A stretch of 64,000 nucleotides of DNA from positions 4,321,539 through 4,385,538 of the forward strand of contig NC_009633.1 of the NCBI RefSeq assembly GCF_000016985.1. Reading direction: 5' to 3'. Under the pieces are notes generated by a model. That model ran no database searches. It saw only the letters and a program-made list of their open reading frames with translations, and was not told where the DNA came from. A program made the position numbers and the translations under genes. The stretch is from Alkaliphilus metalliredigens QYMF (GTDB taxonomy: Bacteria > Bacillota > Clostridia > Peptostreptococcales > Natronincolaceae). This document shows positions 52,823 through 62,447 of this stretch, in pieces. How positions within the stretch are numbered: position 1 is the first letter of the stretch; the number at the start of each line of letters is the position of its first letter.

Positions 52823-53569
52823 CTACAAAAATACAAATCCTAATAAAAGTCCTGCAATCAGACCTGCATTAGCAAGATGACTACTCATTGCATTGGCCTG
52901 TGGAATCAATTCATCGTTCACAATATAAATCATGGCTCCTGCGGCAAAGGCAAGGGAACCCCCTATAAAGACTGGCGATATTCTAAAGAATAACAATCCA
53001 ATGGCAGTGCCTAGTGGTGTCATCAATCCTGCCACAAGGGTAAATAAGAATATTTTCATGGAGGAAAGGCCTCCGGCCTTTAATGGACCCGCCATGGCTA
53101 ACCCCTCTGGTATATTGTGAAGGGCAATGGCTACAGCTATGGCAATCCCCAACTCTGGACTGGCTTCTAGCCCCGCTCCGATGGCTAACCCCTCTGGTAA
53201 ATTATGAAGGGCAATACCAAACAAAATTAAGTAGCCCACCCTTAGCATTGGGTTTTCCACAGATTGAAGATTCCCTTCATTTTCTACCACAAGATTGTCA
53301 CTGTCAGACATGTGGGAATGAGGAAGAACCATGTCCAACCCATACATCATGCCTGCCCCAAGAAGAAACCCAATCAAAGCACTTGTCATGGAACCTAGGG
53401 CCACAGATTCAGGCATCAACTCAAAAACAGAAATTGCTAGCATAATGCCACCAGCAAAGCCTAATAATGTTGCCAATACCTTCTCACTAGGTTTACCAAA
53501 AATAATCAAGACCACGACTCCTAAAGAAGTGGAAATACCGGCAAAAAAACTATATAACAAGCTCTCCAT
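52823..53569 (-). CDS. ZIP-family metal transporter
   Basis: 248-residue membrane protein with eight helices. HNLPEGLAIGAGLE and HNIPEGLAMAGPL are the ZIP signature metal sites in helices 4 and 5, and a His-containing loop (LPHSHMSDSD) precedes them. It moves zinc or another divalent cation. ATG five bases after GAGGAGG; an upstream frame extension is rejected. No Zur-type site identified. Confidence 0.94.
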   Translation of the reverse strand: MESLLYSFFAGISTSLGVVVLIIFGKPSEKVLATLLGFAGGIMLAISVFELMPESVALGSMTSALIGFLLGAGMMYGLDMVLPHSHMSDSDNLVVENEGNLQSVENPMLRVGYLILFGIALHNLPEGLAIGAGLEASPELGIAIAVAIALHNIPEGLAMAGPLKAGGLSSMKIFLFTLVAGLMTPLGTAIGLLFFRISPVFIGGSLAFAAGAMIYIVNDELIPQANAMSSHLANAGLIAGLLLGFVFL

Positions 53570-53756
53570 AGTAACCTCCTCTACTCGTATCACCCTATTG
53601 ACTTTGAATAATACGTATTAATACATTAGTCTATTTAATATAAGACGCTTACGATATTCATACCCAGTTCAGCCATTGTGTAAACACATTCTCTATCACT
53701 CAATAAATAATTCATCTCTACTATTTAACTGATACGTCTTCTTACACTGAAAAAGC

Positions 53757-53795
53757 CCGTGGATATTCACAGATTTCACCTGTTACTATCCACGG
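53757..53795 (-). terminator. Terminator after the pterin dehydratase gene
   Basis: CCGTGGATA/TATCCACGG stem, with CAG/CTG pairing inside, then GCTTTTT on the minus strand. Confidence 0.85.
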
Positions 53796-53849
53796 ACCCT
53801 TTACAATACCTCTTATCATTGATCGCTCTTTTTTTATCAATGTTTCTTA

Positions 53850-54185
53850 TCATTCACTTTGCTGTTTATCTACCTTGGCAGCAAATACAAAGTCACTCTC
53901 ACTTAATCCATCTATTTTATGGGTAAACAATGTAATTTTAACCTTTCCCCAAGATAAAAGCATATCTGGATGATGGCCTTCTTTTTCTGCTAATTGGCCA
54001 ATAACATTGGTATAACTTAAAGCCTCTTTAAAGTTTTTAAACTTAAATTCCCTTTCAAGGTGGTGATCATTGATCACTTTCCATTCCTCATGCAATTGGC
54101 TGATATATCTTTTTATTTCATCAGATGATAAAGGGGGTGTTCCAAGACTACAAGGTATACATTTTTTTTCTGCTAAATTGTTCAT
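53850..54185 (-). CDS. 4a-hydroxytetrahydrobiopterin dehydratase (PCD/DCoH)
   Basis: 111 residues. EWKVINDHHLEREFKFKNFK, AEKEGHHPDMLLSWGKVKI and THKIDGLSESDFVFA are diagnostic, with the catalytic His pair in GHHPD. It dehydrates 4a-carbinolamine pterins; in bacteria without phenylalanine hydroxylase nearby it may serve molybdopterin or folate-type pterins. AAAGGAG lies upstream. Single gene. Confidence 0.95.
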   Translation of the reverse strand: MNNLAEKKCIPCSLGTPPLSSDEIKRYISQLHEEWKVINDHHLEREFKFKNFKEALSYTNVIGQLAEKEGHHPDMLLSWGKVKITLFTHKIDGLSESDFVFAAKVDKQQSE

Positions 54186-54284
54186 AAATTATCCTCTCCT
54201 TTGATTCTATTGATACCCTCATCTCAAATCAATCACACAAAAAATCTCTCTTATAAACATTTTCTTAGAATGATACAAAAAAAC

Positions 54285-54321
54285 CGTGAGTACCCACAGG
54301 ACTTTCCTGCACATACCCACG
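54285..54321 (-). terminator. Terminator of the PTS operon
   Basis: 17-position stem with one mismatch and several G-U pairs, loop CTT region, then seven T on the minus strand after the dehydrogenase gene. Confidence 0.85.
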
Positions 54322-54351
54322 TACTCTTATTAAGATTGGACGATCTATAGA

Positions 54352-55617
54352 TTATATTAGCTTTTTATATTCTTCTAATAAGTATTTCTCCGCCTCTGCT
54401 GACCATAAGCCCTTATGTCTACCAGTGATTTCTGCAAGCCCTGCAAAGAATGGATCTATCTTTCCTTTTTCCTCAAATTCATCTATGGCGGTTAATTCCA
54501 TATCAATATGTGTATAGACTAGCTTTTTACCCCCTGATATATTGGGTAGATTCAAAGTTGCATCAGCTACTGAATTCAAGCCACCTATATGGGTCACCAT
54601 TACTGCAGGATTGATGCGTTTTTCAGCTGACATTTGTAATGATTCCTTCATGTCATCGGTATTGCCCCCACTGGTTCCCACAATGTGGGTAGCTGCATAG
54701 TGAACATTATAGAAATTTAGTTGTGCTGAAAAATTTGTATCAATGGGACCTGCAAAGAAGTTTAGGCATCCATCTCTCCCTAAAATTTTATCAGCATCCT
54801 CAAGTAACTCTTTCACTGGGGCATACACAAAGACATCATCATATCCTGTACCATCTGTGAACTGCATTAAATATTCACTTACATTTTCAACATTGTTTGT
54901 ATTAACAAAGATTAGCTCCACGCCATTTTTCTTAGCCTCTTCTTGAGTGAAAATGGACTGGGCTCTCTCTATCTTATCATCATTACGATCTGTCACCACT
55001 AACAGGCTTGGTTTTTTCTCTCGATGAATAATATAGTCTATGGCCCCGAATCCCATGGGTCCACCACCGGCTAAAAGTGCCATTTTCCCGCCTTCAACAA
55101 TTTCCATCGTATGTTCATACTTTCCTGGTACCGTATGATAGGAAGCGTGGAAGGCCCCTATGATACATGACATTGGCTCTGCAAGAGAAGCATCATAGAA
55201 TGCTTCGCCTTCATAGGGAAGTAAGCATCCCAACTCCATCACTTCTTGGGGAATGATTGTGTAGGTACAGTTTCCACCAAAATACTTGTATGAATAACCT
55301 GGAGAAGCCATGCTGCCTTTATAATTCAGAGCCGGTTGGATGGCAAATTTATCTCCTGCTTTAAATTGATGCTGCCATTTTTTCCCCACTTCTACAATGA
55401 CTCCAGCAAACTCATGTCCCACAATGATGGGATTTTCATGAATATCCTCAGGAACTCGTTTGTGATTTTTTCCTAAGCTGGCTGCCTTATAGGTTGACAT
55501 ACAAATGCTATCGGTAATGACTTTAACCAGTATTTCATCCTCTTTTATTTTAGGTAATTCAAACTCTTCTAACCTTAAATCATTGGCACCATATAGTCTT
55601 ACTGCTTTTGTTTTCAT
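54352..55617 (-). CDS. SorE-like zinc-type dehydrogenase (sugar-phosphate reductase)
   Basis: 421-residue medium-chain dehydrogenase. The opening (AVRLYGANDLRLEEFELPKI) and DSICMSTYKAASLGKNHKRV closely resemble L-sorbose-1-phosphate reductase SorE of enterobacterial sorbose operons. GHEFAGVIVEVG contains the zinc-binding His-Glu, and LLAGGGPMGFGAIDY the NAD loop. The four-Cys structural zinc loop of classical alcohol dehydrogenases is absent. In SorE, ketose-1-phosphate is reduced to hexitol-6-phosphate; here it may work in either direction on the PTS product. It directly abuts the PfkB gene. Confidence 0.83.
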   Translation of the reverse strand: MKTKAVRLYGANDLRLEEFELPKIKEDEILVKVITDSICMSTYKAASLGKNHKRVPEDIHENPIIVGHEFAGVIVEVGKKWQHQFKAGDKFAIQPALNYKGSMASPGYSYKYFGGNCTYTIIPQEVMELGCLLPYEGEAFYDASLAEPMSCIIGAFHASYHTVPGKYEHTMEIVEGGKMALLAGGGPMGFGAIDYIIHREKKPSLLVVTDRNDDKIERAQSIFTQEEAKKNGVELIFVNTNNVENVSEYLMQFTDGTGYDDVFVYAPVKELLEDADKILGRDGCLNFFAGPIDTNFSAQLNFYNVHYAATHIVGTSGGNTDDMKESLQMSAEKRINPAVMVTHIGGLNSVADATLNLPNISGGKKLVYTHIDMELTAIDEFEEKGKIDPFFAGLAEITGRHKGLWSAEAEKYLLEEYKKLI

Positions 55618-56568
55618 TTATTTAACCACCTCTCTATTGTCATAAGAAATCAACTTAACTTTCTTTTCTAACTGCTCAATCACATTCATCTCACCAGTTT
55701 CGGTACCAGAGGTCATGACGCTGGCCGCACTTGTTGCTGTGGCTAACCTAATTGCTTTTTCTAATGGGTAGTCCCTATGGATTGCTACGGCTAGAGCTGC
55801 AACCATTGAGTCTCCTGCCCCTACTGTACTGATGACGTCCACCTCTATTCCCTCTACAATTACGGTTTCTTCCTTCGTCATCAAGATCGAACCCTCTTCA
55901 CCTAAAGAAATGACTATCAATTCAACTCCATATGCAAAAATATCCATTGCAACCTCTATGGCTTTCTCTTTACTTGTAATCTGGGTATTGTAAAGTCTTT
56001 CCAGCTCATAAATATTAGGCTTCACTAAATAGGGTCCTGCCTTTATTCCCTGCTTTAATAGCGCGCCATCTGCATCTAATATTGTTTTGACACCCTTTTC
56101 CTTTGCCCTGGCTATTAAAACCCCATAAATATTACTATCTATATTGCTAGGAACACTTCCCGATAAAACTAAAATATCTCCATCATGTACTGCCTCTAAT
56201 GTTTTACAGATTACTTCTGCTAAATCAGGTTCAGCTATGTCCGGTCCCTTCTCGTTGATATCTGTATTTGAATGATTGATTCTATCGACAACTTTTATAT
56301 TGGTTCTCGTTTCTCCCCCTACAAACAAAAAGTCATTGTCAATTTTTAAAATGTCTAATTGTTCTTTAATGAACTGCCCAGATTTTCCGGCTAAAATACC
56401 CATGGCTTTACTTTTTTCTCCTAGGGTATGTACTCCCTTTGATACATTAATTCCTTTTCCCCCAGCATCTAATCTAGCTGATGAGACTCGATTCACATGA
56501 TTTATTTGAAAACTATCTATCTCAATGGTTTTATCCACTGCAGGATTTAACGTTAACGTTACGATCAT
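55618..56568 (-). CDS. PfkB-family sugar-phosphate kinase (1-phosphofructokinase/LacC-like)
   Basis: 316-residue ribokinase-type kinase. MIVTLTLNPAVDKTIEIDSF and LDAGGKGINVSKGVHTLGEK are the FruK/LacC signature, and STVGAGDSMVAALAVAIHRD carries the catalytic Asp (GAGDS) and anion hole. FruK makes fructose-1,6-bisphosphate; LacC makes tagatose-1,6-bisphosphate. The sequence alone does not separate them. ATG after AGAGGTG. It lies between the EIICBA gene and the SorE-like gene in one operon. Confidence 0.9.
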   Translation of the reverse strand: MIVTLTLNPAVDKTIEIDSFQINHVNRVSSARLDAGGKGINVSKGVHTLGEKSKAMGILAGKSGQFIKEQLDILKIDNDFLFVGGETRTNIKVVDRINHSNTDINEKGPDIAEPDLAEVICKTLEAVHDGDILVLSGSVPSNIDSNIYGVLIARAKEKGVKTILDADGALLKQGIKAGPYLVKPNIYELERLYNTQITSKEKAIEVAMDIFAYGVELIVISLGEEGSILMTKEETVIVEGIEVDVISTVGAGDSMVAALAVAIHRDYPLEKAIRLATATSAASVMTSGTETGEMNVIEQLEKKVKLISYDNREVVK

Positions 56569-56606
56569 CTTTTCACCTCTATTTACCACTCTGTGGTTAA
56601 TTTCAA

Positions 56607-58478
56607 TTAAATTGCTTCCACTGTAAATTTATGATAGATTTCATCTACATTTTTTGTGCTTTTAAGCATCTCAACATCGTCATCATCCTCAAAAGCACAA
56701 GCAATATTAGATAATATACTTAAATGTTCATTCCCAGCTCCTGCTATGCCGATGAGTATATAGACCGTTTCTTCACCAAAGGATATTCCTTCTGGGAATT
56801 GTAGTACTGCCATTCCTGATTTCTTAATCTTACTCTTTGCCGCTCCCACACCATGGGGAATTGCGACACCCTTTCCTATATAGGTACTCAATTGCGCTTC
56901 CCTTTCAAGCATGGCATCAATGTATCCGGCATCAACATACCCACTATCTACCAGTAGCTGTCCCACCATTTTTATGGCTTCATCTTTTTCCATACTTTTT
57001 AAATTAAGCTTTATATTTGATTTTCTCAGTATCTTATTTTCTTCAACTTCACTGACTTCAACTATATTTGATAAGTCAGTTTTACTTTGGAGTCTCGTCA
57101 TTAAACGATCAATTTCCGGATCATTAAAGTAATCTTTAATGGAGATATGTTCTGCATTTGGAGCCATTCCCTTAGCTCTGTTTGTTAACCCTTCATGGGT
57201 GATAACCAGCTCTGCATCATGGGGAATTTCGTTAACTGGTATATTAACGACTTGTATATTCAATCCCATTTCCTTCAATTTTGATCTTAAACCCGTGGCC
57301 GCCATGGCACTTGAGCCCATTCCAGCATCACATGCAAATATAATTTTACTCACTATTAGCGTTGATTTTTTGCCCTTAAATTCTGCGACTTTTTCCTTTG
57401 CCTCTGTGAATTCACCTTCATCTAATTTATTGTTTGATCTCTTGATGAAGTAAGCCGCTATTAGAAAGCTCACTGTTGTAGATACAATTACCCCTGCTAA
57501 TACTACAAAATAACCTCCCCGTGGAGTCATTGCCATTAATGCAAATATACTTCCTGGTGAAGGGGTTGCCACTAGACCTGCCCCTAATATGCTAAATGTT
57601 AAGACGCCACTGGCTCCTCCTGCCATGACTGCTACCAATAAAATTGGATTCATCAGTACATAGGGGAAGTAAATTTCATGGATTCCGCCTAAGAAGTGAA
57701 TGATGATGGCTCCTGGTGCTGATTGCTTCACCATTCCCTTTGCAAACGTCCAATAGGCCAGTAGGATTCCAAGTCCTGGTCCCGGGTTGGTTTCCAATAG
57801 GAAGAAGATTGATTTTCCTAATGAACTTGCCTCTTGCATCCCCAATGGTCCTAACACCCCATGGTTCATGGCGTTGTTTAGAAATAGGATTTTACCTGGT
57901 TCGATGAGTAATGAGCTTAAGGGTAGAAAACCTGCATTAACCATTGCCTCTACGCCTGTCTTGAGCACGTCGTTTAGTCCTTGTACCACCGGCCCAATTG
58001 CTAGGTATGCCAGTAGTGCTACCAGGGTACCGATAATGCCTGCTGAAAAGTTATTCACTAGCATTTCAAAGCCTGCTGGTACTTTTCCTTCTACCGCTTC
58101 ATCAAATTTCTTGATTGCATATCCCCCTATTGGGCCCATGAGCATGGCCCCAATAAACATGGGTATATCCACGCCAACGATAACACCCATGGTGGCTACG
58201 GCACCAATTACCCCACCCCTTATGCCACCGACCATTTTTCCTCCCGTATAACCGATTAACAATGGAAGTAGATAGATGATCATGGGTCCGACTAATTCTG
58301 ATAAGTTTTCATTTGGTATCCATCCCGTGGGAATAAACAACGCTGTGATTAACCCCCAGGCGATGAATGCACCTATATTTGGCATCACCATTCCACTTAG
58401 GAATCTTCCGAAGCCCTGTATTCTTTCTTGGGTACTCTTATTCACATGATTCTCCTTTGTCACTGTATCAACATTCAT
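56607..58478 (-). CDS. mtlA: Mannitol-family PTS enzyme EIICBA
   Basis: 623-residue PTS permease. EIIC (about 20-345) has FLSGMVMPNIGAFIAWGLIT, the GGIHEIYFPYVLM substrate motif and eight to ten membrane segments. EIIB (about 378-465) has the phospho-Cys loop IFACDAGMGSSAMAATGLR. EIIA (about 480-623) has the phospho-His in GVAIPHGVGAAKSK. The family transports mannitol, but the neighbouring kinase and SorE-like gene instead of mannitol-1-phosphate dehydrogenase leave the substrate open. Its EIIC DNA is almost identical to the second PTS gene at 60.7-62.1 kb. Confidence 0.92.
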   Translation of the reverse strand: MNVDTVTKENHVNKSTQERIQGFGRFLSGMVMPNIGAFIAWGLITALFIPTGWIPNENLSELVGPMIIYLLPLLIGYTGGKMVGGIRGGVIGAVATMGVIVGVDIPMFIGAMLMGPIGGYAIKKFDEAVEGKVPAGFEMLVNNFSAGIIGTLVALLAYLAIGPVVQGLNDVLKTGVEAMVNAGFLPLSSLLIEPGKILFLNNAMNHGVLGPLGMQEASSLGKSIFFLLETNPGPGLGILLAYWTFAKGMVKQSAPGAIIIHFLGGIHEIYFPYVLMNPILLVAVMAGGASGVLTFSILGAGLVATPSPGSIFALMAMTPRGGYFVVLAGVIVSTTVSFLIAAYFIKRSNNKLDEGEFTEAKEKVAEFKGKKSTLIVSKIIFACDAGMGSSAMAATGLRSKLKEMGLNIQVVNIPVNEIPHDAELVITHEGLTNRAKGMAPNAEHISIKDYFNDPEIDRLMTRLQSKTDLSNIVEVSEVEENKILRKSNIKLNLKSMEKDEAIKMVGQLLVDSGYVDAGYIDAMLEREAQLSTYIGKGVAIPHGVGAAKSKIKKSGMAVLQFPEGISFGEETVYILIGIAGAGNEHLSILSNIACAFEDDDDVEMLKSTKNVDEIYHKFTVEAI

Positions 58479-58496
58479 TTATAACCCTCCCGCCAT

Positions 58497-60614
58497 TCAA
58501 TTACTTTTATGTCGATAAAAATCATTTAAACAATTACTGATCTCTAAATAGGCTTCTTCCTTTGCATTTCCTCTTAGTAATACCAGAAAATTAGGTTTAT
58601 CAATAATCATTTTACTCACTTCACTAATTACCTCAAGATAGGCTTGTTTACTGTTCTCAGGTGCGATCATGACGATAACTAAATCAATAGCCTCCTCCTC
58701 ACCCCTACTATTCAAATAATAAATTGGCTTGATCAACCTTACTGCACCAAAGTACAGTTTTTCAACACTAGAGGTCCTGCAGTGAAGCAGACTAAACCCC
58801 TTGCCTGAAATAAGGGTTCCACCCTTTTTTTCCCTACTTAATAGATCCTGTGTTAATTTGTCTTGACCTACTTTTTCCTTTACAAGCATGGCACTGACAA
58901 TATGAATCAACTCTTCAATATCCTCAACATAATAGGTTTCAAGGAACAAATTATCCAACACCTCTATAATGGCGCCACTGTAGTTATGCATTTGTATGAG
59001 TTTATCTTTAAGGCTTACATTTGCCTTTCTTTTCTCCTTTGGCTTGATACTTGTTTTACTTATTTTTTTCATTGATTGGTGAATATGATATTTATCTTCA
59101 TCTAATAGCAATGGATTGACTTTTATCACTGGAATACTGCTCTTCTCAATGGGAATTGTGGAAATGATAAAATCGATTTCTTCTTGCTTAAGCCAGCTTT
59201 CTTCTAGTCGAAAGGATGATATAATCCCTACAACATGCATATTATCGTATTCCTTTTCTATTCTTGTAGCCAATAGCTTTGATGTGCCAATTCCACTAGG
59301 ACAGGCAACAGCAACTCTAAATCTTATTTGGGGCATTATTTCTTTTTTTTCAATCACTGCCCCTAGGTGCATGGCAATATATGCGATTTCTGATTCCGGC
59401 ATTTTTTGCCCTAAATAATCCTCCAATACCTTTGCGCACTTACTACTTACCTTAATTAAATGAGGATATCGGGTTTTAATCTCTTGTAGCAAGGGATTTC
59501 TGATATCCATTTTCATCTTTATCCTTTTGATAGCTGGTTCTAAGTGATTAACAAGCCCTGTTAACAGCTTTTCATTGTTTCCAATAAAGCTCCCGGTTTC
59601 CGCTTCAGCTATTTTAATCATTTCCCTGGCTAATTTAACAAGCTCAAAGCTTCCTATGGTTGATGTCTCATTTTTAGTCACATTTCCCCTGTTTTTAGAA
59701 CCCATAAGATGCATGGTGATATACCCTATTTCATCCTCATGAATATCTATATTAAAGAAATCAGATAAATTAAGTGCAAGTTTTCTGGCAATGATAAATT
59801 CTGGATTTTGGTTAAGTTCATTTAGAAATTCCTTATCCATTATTATGATCTCATTATTTTTTATTCTCTTAATTGCCAAGGCAAGATGAACAATCAAACC
59901 AACATAAGCACTGTCTGCCAGCTTGTATCCCATCTCCTCTTCAGCTATATATATCAATCCTTCTAGTGTTCTAATTGTCTCTTTATCTATTAAATTCAAA
60001 AGTCTATTTCTTGTTTTTATCTCAATGCTCCCTGATATCTCAGGTGATTTTGTTATATTTTCTTGAATAAAACTTAATAATTGCTTTTCTTCTACGTTTT
60101 CATAAATAAGATTGATGATAGCCCTTCGCTTGTGCTTTTCACGACCAGCAATGTAAACCCCAAGCCCTGGCTTTCTAATTAATTGAAGATTATAGATGTC
60201 TACCCATTCCTCTAGCTTATCTAAGTCATGGCTTATCGTCCCTTCAGATACGTTCAAAATTTTAGTCAAGTAGTAAAACTTAATGGGTTCATTGGCCTGT
60301 AATAATTCACTTGCAATGATTGTCTGTCTTTCCTGAGGTGTAAATATCTTTATTGAATTGGCATGCTCAATCAATTCTAACAATTCTTCTTTTTTCTCTA
60401 GGGAACAGGGTAGATGAATTCCAACACCTGTTTTCTTATCTAAAAATACCCCTTCTTTTTCTAACCACTTTCCTATTTCTTCTAGCTCTCTTAAGACCGT
60501 CCTTGAACTCACGTTTAGATCCTGTGCAACATTGGAAATCGTTACATAATCATTTTCTTTGCAAAGTCTATATAATATGTCTTTCTTTCTTGTGGTCATT
60601 TTCATTTGTTTCAT
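58497..60614 (-). CDS. mtlR: MtlR-type PTS-regulated transcription activator
   Basis: 705-residue multidomain regulator. Two N-terminal helix-turn-helix domains (about 1-150; VTISNVAQDLNVSSRTVLRE, FYYLTKILNVSEGTISHDL) are followed by two PRDs (about 170-400) with regulatory His residues (IVHLALAI, YITMHLMGS, YIAMHLGAV). An EIIB-Gat-like domain follows with Cys in VACPSGIGTSKLL, and a C-terminal EIIA-like domain with His in FSLLHCRTSS. In MtlR, phosphorylation of these sites by PTS proteins sets activity according to substrate and glucose. ATG after AGAGGAGG; the longer frame is rejected. It lies between the two PTS genes. Confidence 0.92.
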   Translation of the reverse strand: MKQMKMTTRKKDILYRLCKENDYVTISNVAQDLNVSSRTVLRELEEIGKWLEKEGVFLDKKTGVGIHLPCSLEKKEELLELIEHANSIKIFTPQERQTIIASELLQANEPIKFYYLTKILNVSEGTISHDLDKLEEWVDIYNLQLIRKPGLGVYIAGREKHKRRAIINLIYENVEEKQLLSFIQENITKSPEISGSIEIKTRNRLLNLIDKETIRTLEGLIYIAEEEMGYKLADSAYVGLIVHLALAIKRIKNNEIIIMDKEFLNELNQNPEFIIARKLALNLSDFFNIDIHEDEIGYITMHLMGSKNRGNVTKNETSTIGSFELVKLAREMIKIAEAETGSFIGNNEKLLTGLVNHLEPAIKRIKMKMDIRNPLLQEIKTRYPHLIKVSSKCAKVLEDYLGQKMPESEIAYIAMHLGAVIEKKEIMPQIRFRVAVACPSGIGTSKLLATRIEKEYDNMHVVGIISSFRLEESWLKQEEIDFIISTIPIEKSSIPVIKVNPLLLDEDKYHIHQSMKKISKTSIKPKEKRKANVSLKDKLIQMHNYSGAIIEVLDNLFLETYYVEDIEELIHIVSAMLVKEKVGQDKLTQDLLSREKKGGTLISGKGFSLLHCRTSSVEKLYFGAVRLIKPIYYLNSRGEEEAIDLVIVMIAPENSKQAYLEVISEVSKMIIDKPNFLVLLRGNAKEEAYLEISNCLNDFYRHKSN

Positions 60615-60684
60615 AAAATACCTCCTCTGACAGGATTGGTTCACAGTGTTTAGAACAGTTCCTTTGATAGGAAGTATTCTGTGA

Positions 60685-60705
60685 GAGCAGGGGATTCCCC
60701 TGCTC
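60685..60705 (-). other. Intergenic GC-rich hairpin in the PTS operon
   Basis: GAGCAGGGG (60685-60693) pairs with CCCCTGCTC (60697-60705) around a 3-base loop, between the EIICB stop and the regulator. No T run follows, so it is more likely an mRNA-processing or stability element than a terminator. Confidence 0.5.
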
Positions 60706-60719
60706 CCGCAAAATAGTGA

Positions 60720-62114
60720 TTAGGAAAATCGATTAACTAATTCATCAACTTCTGGGCTATTCATAAAGTTCCTTATTGAAATATGCTCGGCATTTGGTGC
60801 CTTGGTTCTGGCTCTGTCAGTTAGGCTTTCATGGGTGATCACCATTTCAGAATCTGAAGGGATTTCATCAATGGCACAGTTGACAACTTCAATACCTAAC
60901 CCTGCTTTTTTCAATTTATTTCTTAAACCAGTGGCTGCCATGGCACTTGAGCCCATTCCAGCATCACATGCAAATATAATTTTACTCACTGTTAGCTTTG
61001 ATTTTTTGCCCTTAAATCCTGCTACTCTTTCCTTTGCCTCGGTGAGTTCACCTTCATCTAATTTGTTGTTTGATCTCTTGATGAAATAAGCTGCAATTAG
61101 AAAACTCACTGTTGTTGATACAATGACCCCTGCTAATACTGCAAAATAACCTCCCCGTGGGGTCATTGCCATTAATGCAAATATACTTCCTGGTGAAGGG
61201 GTTGCCACTAGACCTGCCCCTAATATGCTAAATGTTAAGACGCCACTGGCTCCTCCTGCCATGACTGCTACTAATAAAATTGGATTCATCAGTACGTAGG
61301 GGAAGTAAATTTCATGGATTCCTCCTAAGAAGTGAATGATGATGGCTCCTGGTGCTGATTGTTTCACCATTCCCTTTGCAAACATCCAATAGGCCAGTAG
61401 GATTCCAAGTCCTGGTCCCGGGTTGGTTTCCAGTAGAAAGAAGATTGATTTTCCCAATGAACTTGTCTCTTGTATCCCTAATGGTCCTAATATCCCATGG
61501 TTCATGGCATTGTTTAAAAACAAAATTTTGCCTGGCTCAATAAATAATGAGCTCAATGGCAGTAATCCCGCATTGACAATTGCCCCGACTCCTGCTGCCA
61601 ATGTATTGTTTAAGCCCTGTACCACCGGGCCAATTGCTAGATATGCTAGTAGTGCTACCAGGGTACCGATAATACCTGCTGAAAAGTTATTCACTAGCAT
61701 TTCAAAGCCTGCTGGTACTTTTCCTTCTACCGCTTCATCAAATTTCTTGATTGCATATCCCCCTATTGGGCCCATGAGCATGGCTCCAATAAACATAGGT
61801 ATATCCACGCCAACGATAACACCCATGGTGGCTACGGCACCAATTACCCCACCTCTTACGCCACCGACCATTTTTCCTCCCGTATAACCGATTAACAATG
61901 GGAGTAAATAGATGATCATCGGTCCAACTAACTCTGCTAAGTTTTCATTTGGCCTCCAGCCCGTTGGGATAAATAATGCTGTGATTAACCCCCAGGCGAT
62001 GAATGCCCCTATGTTTGGCATTACCATTCCACTTAAAAATCTTCCGAATTTCTGTATTGTCTCTTGGGTATGACTCTGAGGTCTGTCTACTTCTTTGATA
62101 CTTGCATTCGACAT
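60720..62114 (-). CDS. Mannitol-family PTS enzyme EIICB, without EIIA
   Basis: 464 residues: EIIC and EIIB as in the downstream EIICBA, ending after the EIIB domain (EVDELVNRFS). It retains the GGIHEIYFPYVLM motif and phospho-Cys loop, so it should be functional if an EIIA (for example from the EIICBA protein) phosphorylates it. Protein and DNA are nearly identical to the EIICBA over most of EIIC, but the second half of EIIB differs widely (AGLGIEVVNCAIDEIPSDSE against MGLNIQVVNIPVNEIPHDAE). First gene of the operon, with GGGGG before ATG. Confidence 0.93.
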   Translation of the reverse strand: MSNASIKEVDRPQSHTQETIQKFGRFLSGMVMPNIGAFIAWGLITALFIPTGWRPNENLAELVGPMIIYLLPLLIGYTGGKMVGGVRGGVIGAVATMGVIVGVDIPMFIGAMLMGPIGGYAIKKFDEAVEGKVPAGFEMLVNNFSAGIIGTLVALLAYLAIGPVVQGLNNTLAAGVGAIVNAGLLPLSSLFIEPGKILFLNNAMNHGILGPLGIQETSSLGKSIFFLLETNPGPGLGILLAYWMFAKGMVKQSAPGAIIIHFLGGIHEIYFPYVLMNPILLVAVMAGGASGVLTFSILGAGLVATPSPGSIFALMAMTPRGGYFAVLAGVIVSTTVSFLIAAYFIKRSNNKLDEGELTEAKERVAGFKGKKSKLTVSKIIFACDAGMGSSAMAATGLRNKLKKAGLGIEVVNCAIDEIPSDSEMVITHESLTDRARTKAPNAEHISIRNFMNSPEVDELVNRFS

Positions 62115-62193
62115 AATATAGTCCCCCTTATTTAATCATGACATAATTAAATACCGACATCTCTGCAGAAATGTTCTCAATATTCTCACTATG

Positions 62194-62222
62194 ATTATAT
62201 GTCAGTAAAATCCAGTTTACAA
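62194..62222 (-). promoter_or_regulatory. Sigma-A promoter of the PTS operon
   Basis: TTGTAA (62217-62222) and perfect TATAAT (62194-62199), 17-base spacer on the minus strand, about 80 bases before the first PTS gene. A weak -35 fits activator control by the MtlR protein. Confidence 0.6.
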
Positions 62223-62312
62223 TCAAAAGATAACTATTAGAAGTCCATAAACACTAGTGACAAAACTAAATATCATTCTCATATACGCTACGTTTTACAG
62301 GGTTTTAAAAAA

Positions 62313-62365
62313 CAAAAACCCTCCAGCAACTCAGGATTTATCCTGTGTTTACTAGAGGGTTTTTG
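62313..62365 (-). terminator. Terminator after the coat-protein genes
   Basis: CAAAAACCCTC/GAGGGTTTTTG outer stem with CAGGAT/ATCCTG inside, then TTTTTT on the minus strand. Confidence 0.88.
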
Positions 62366-62447
62366 TAGTTGTTCAATCGGTCTTATTTGTCCTTGAATTT
62401 GAACTCTTATCTGGATTATATTTGTATTTGTATTAGTAAAATTAAAA

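Noticed and set aside
57716-58251. Plus-strand frames opposite both PTS genes (also 61352-61887)
   Set aside because: The paired frames exist only because the two PTS genes are duplicates; they have no ribosome site and no family match.
60685-60705. Hairpin between EIICB and mtlR as a terminator
   Set aside because: No T run follows on the minus strand; it is kept only as a possible RNA-processing element.
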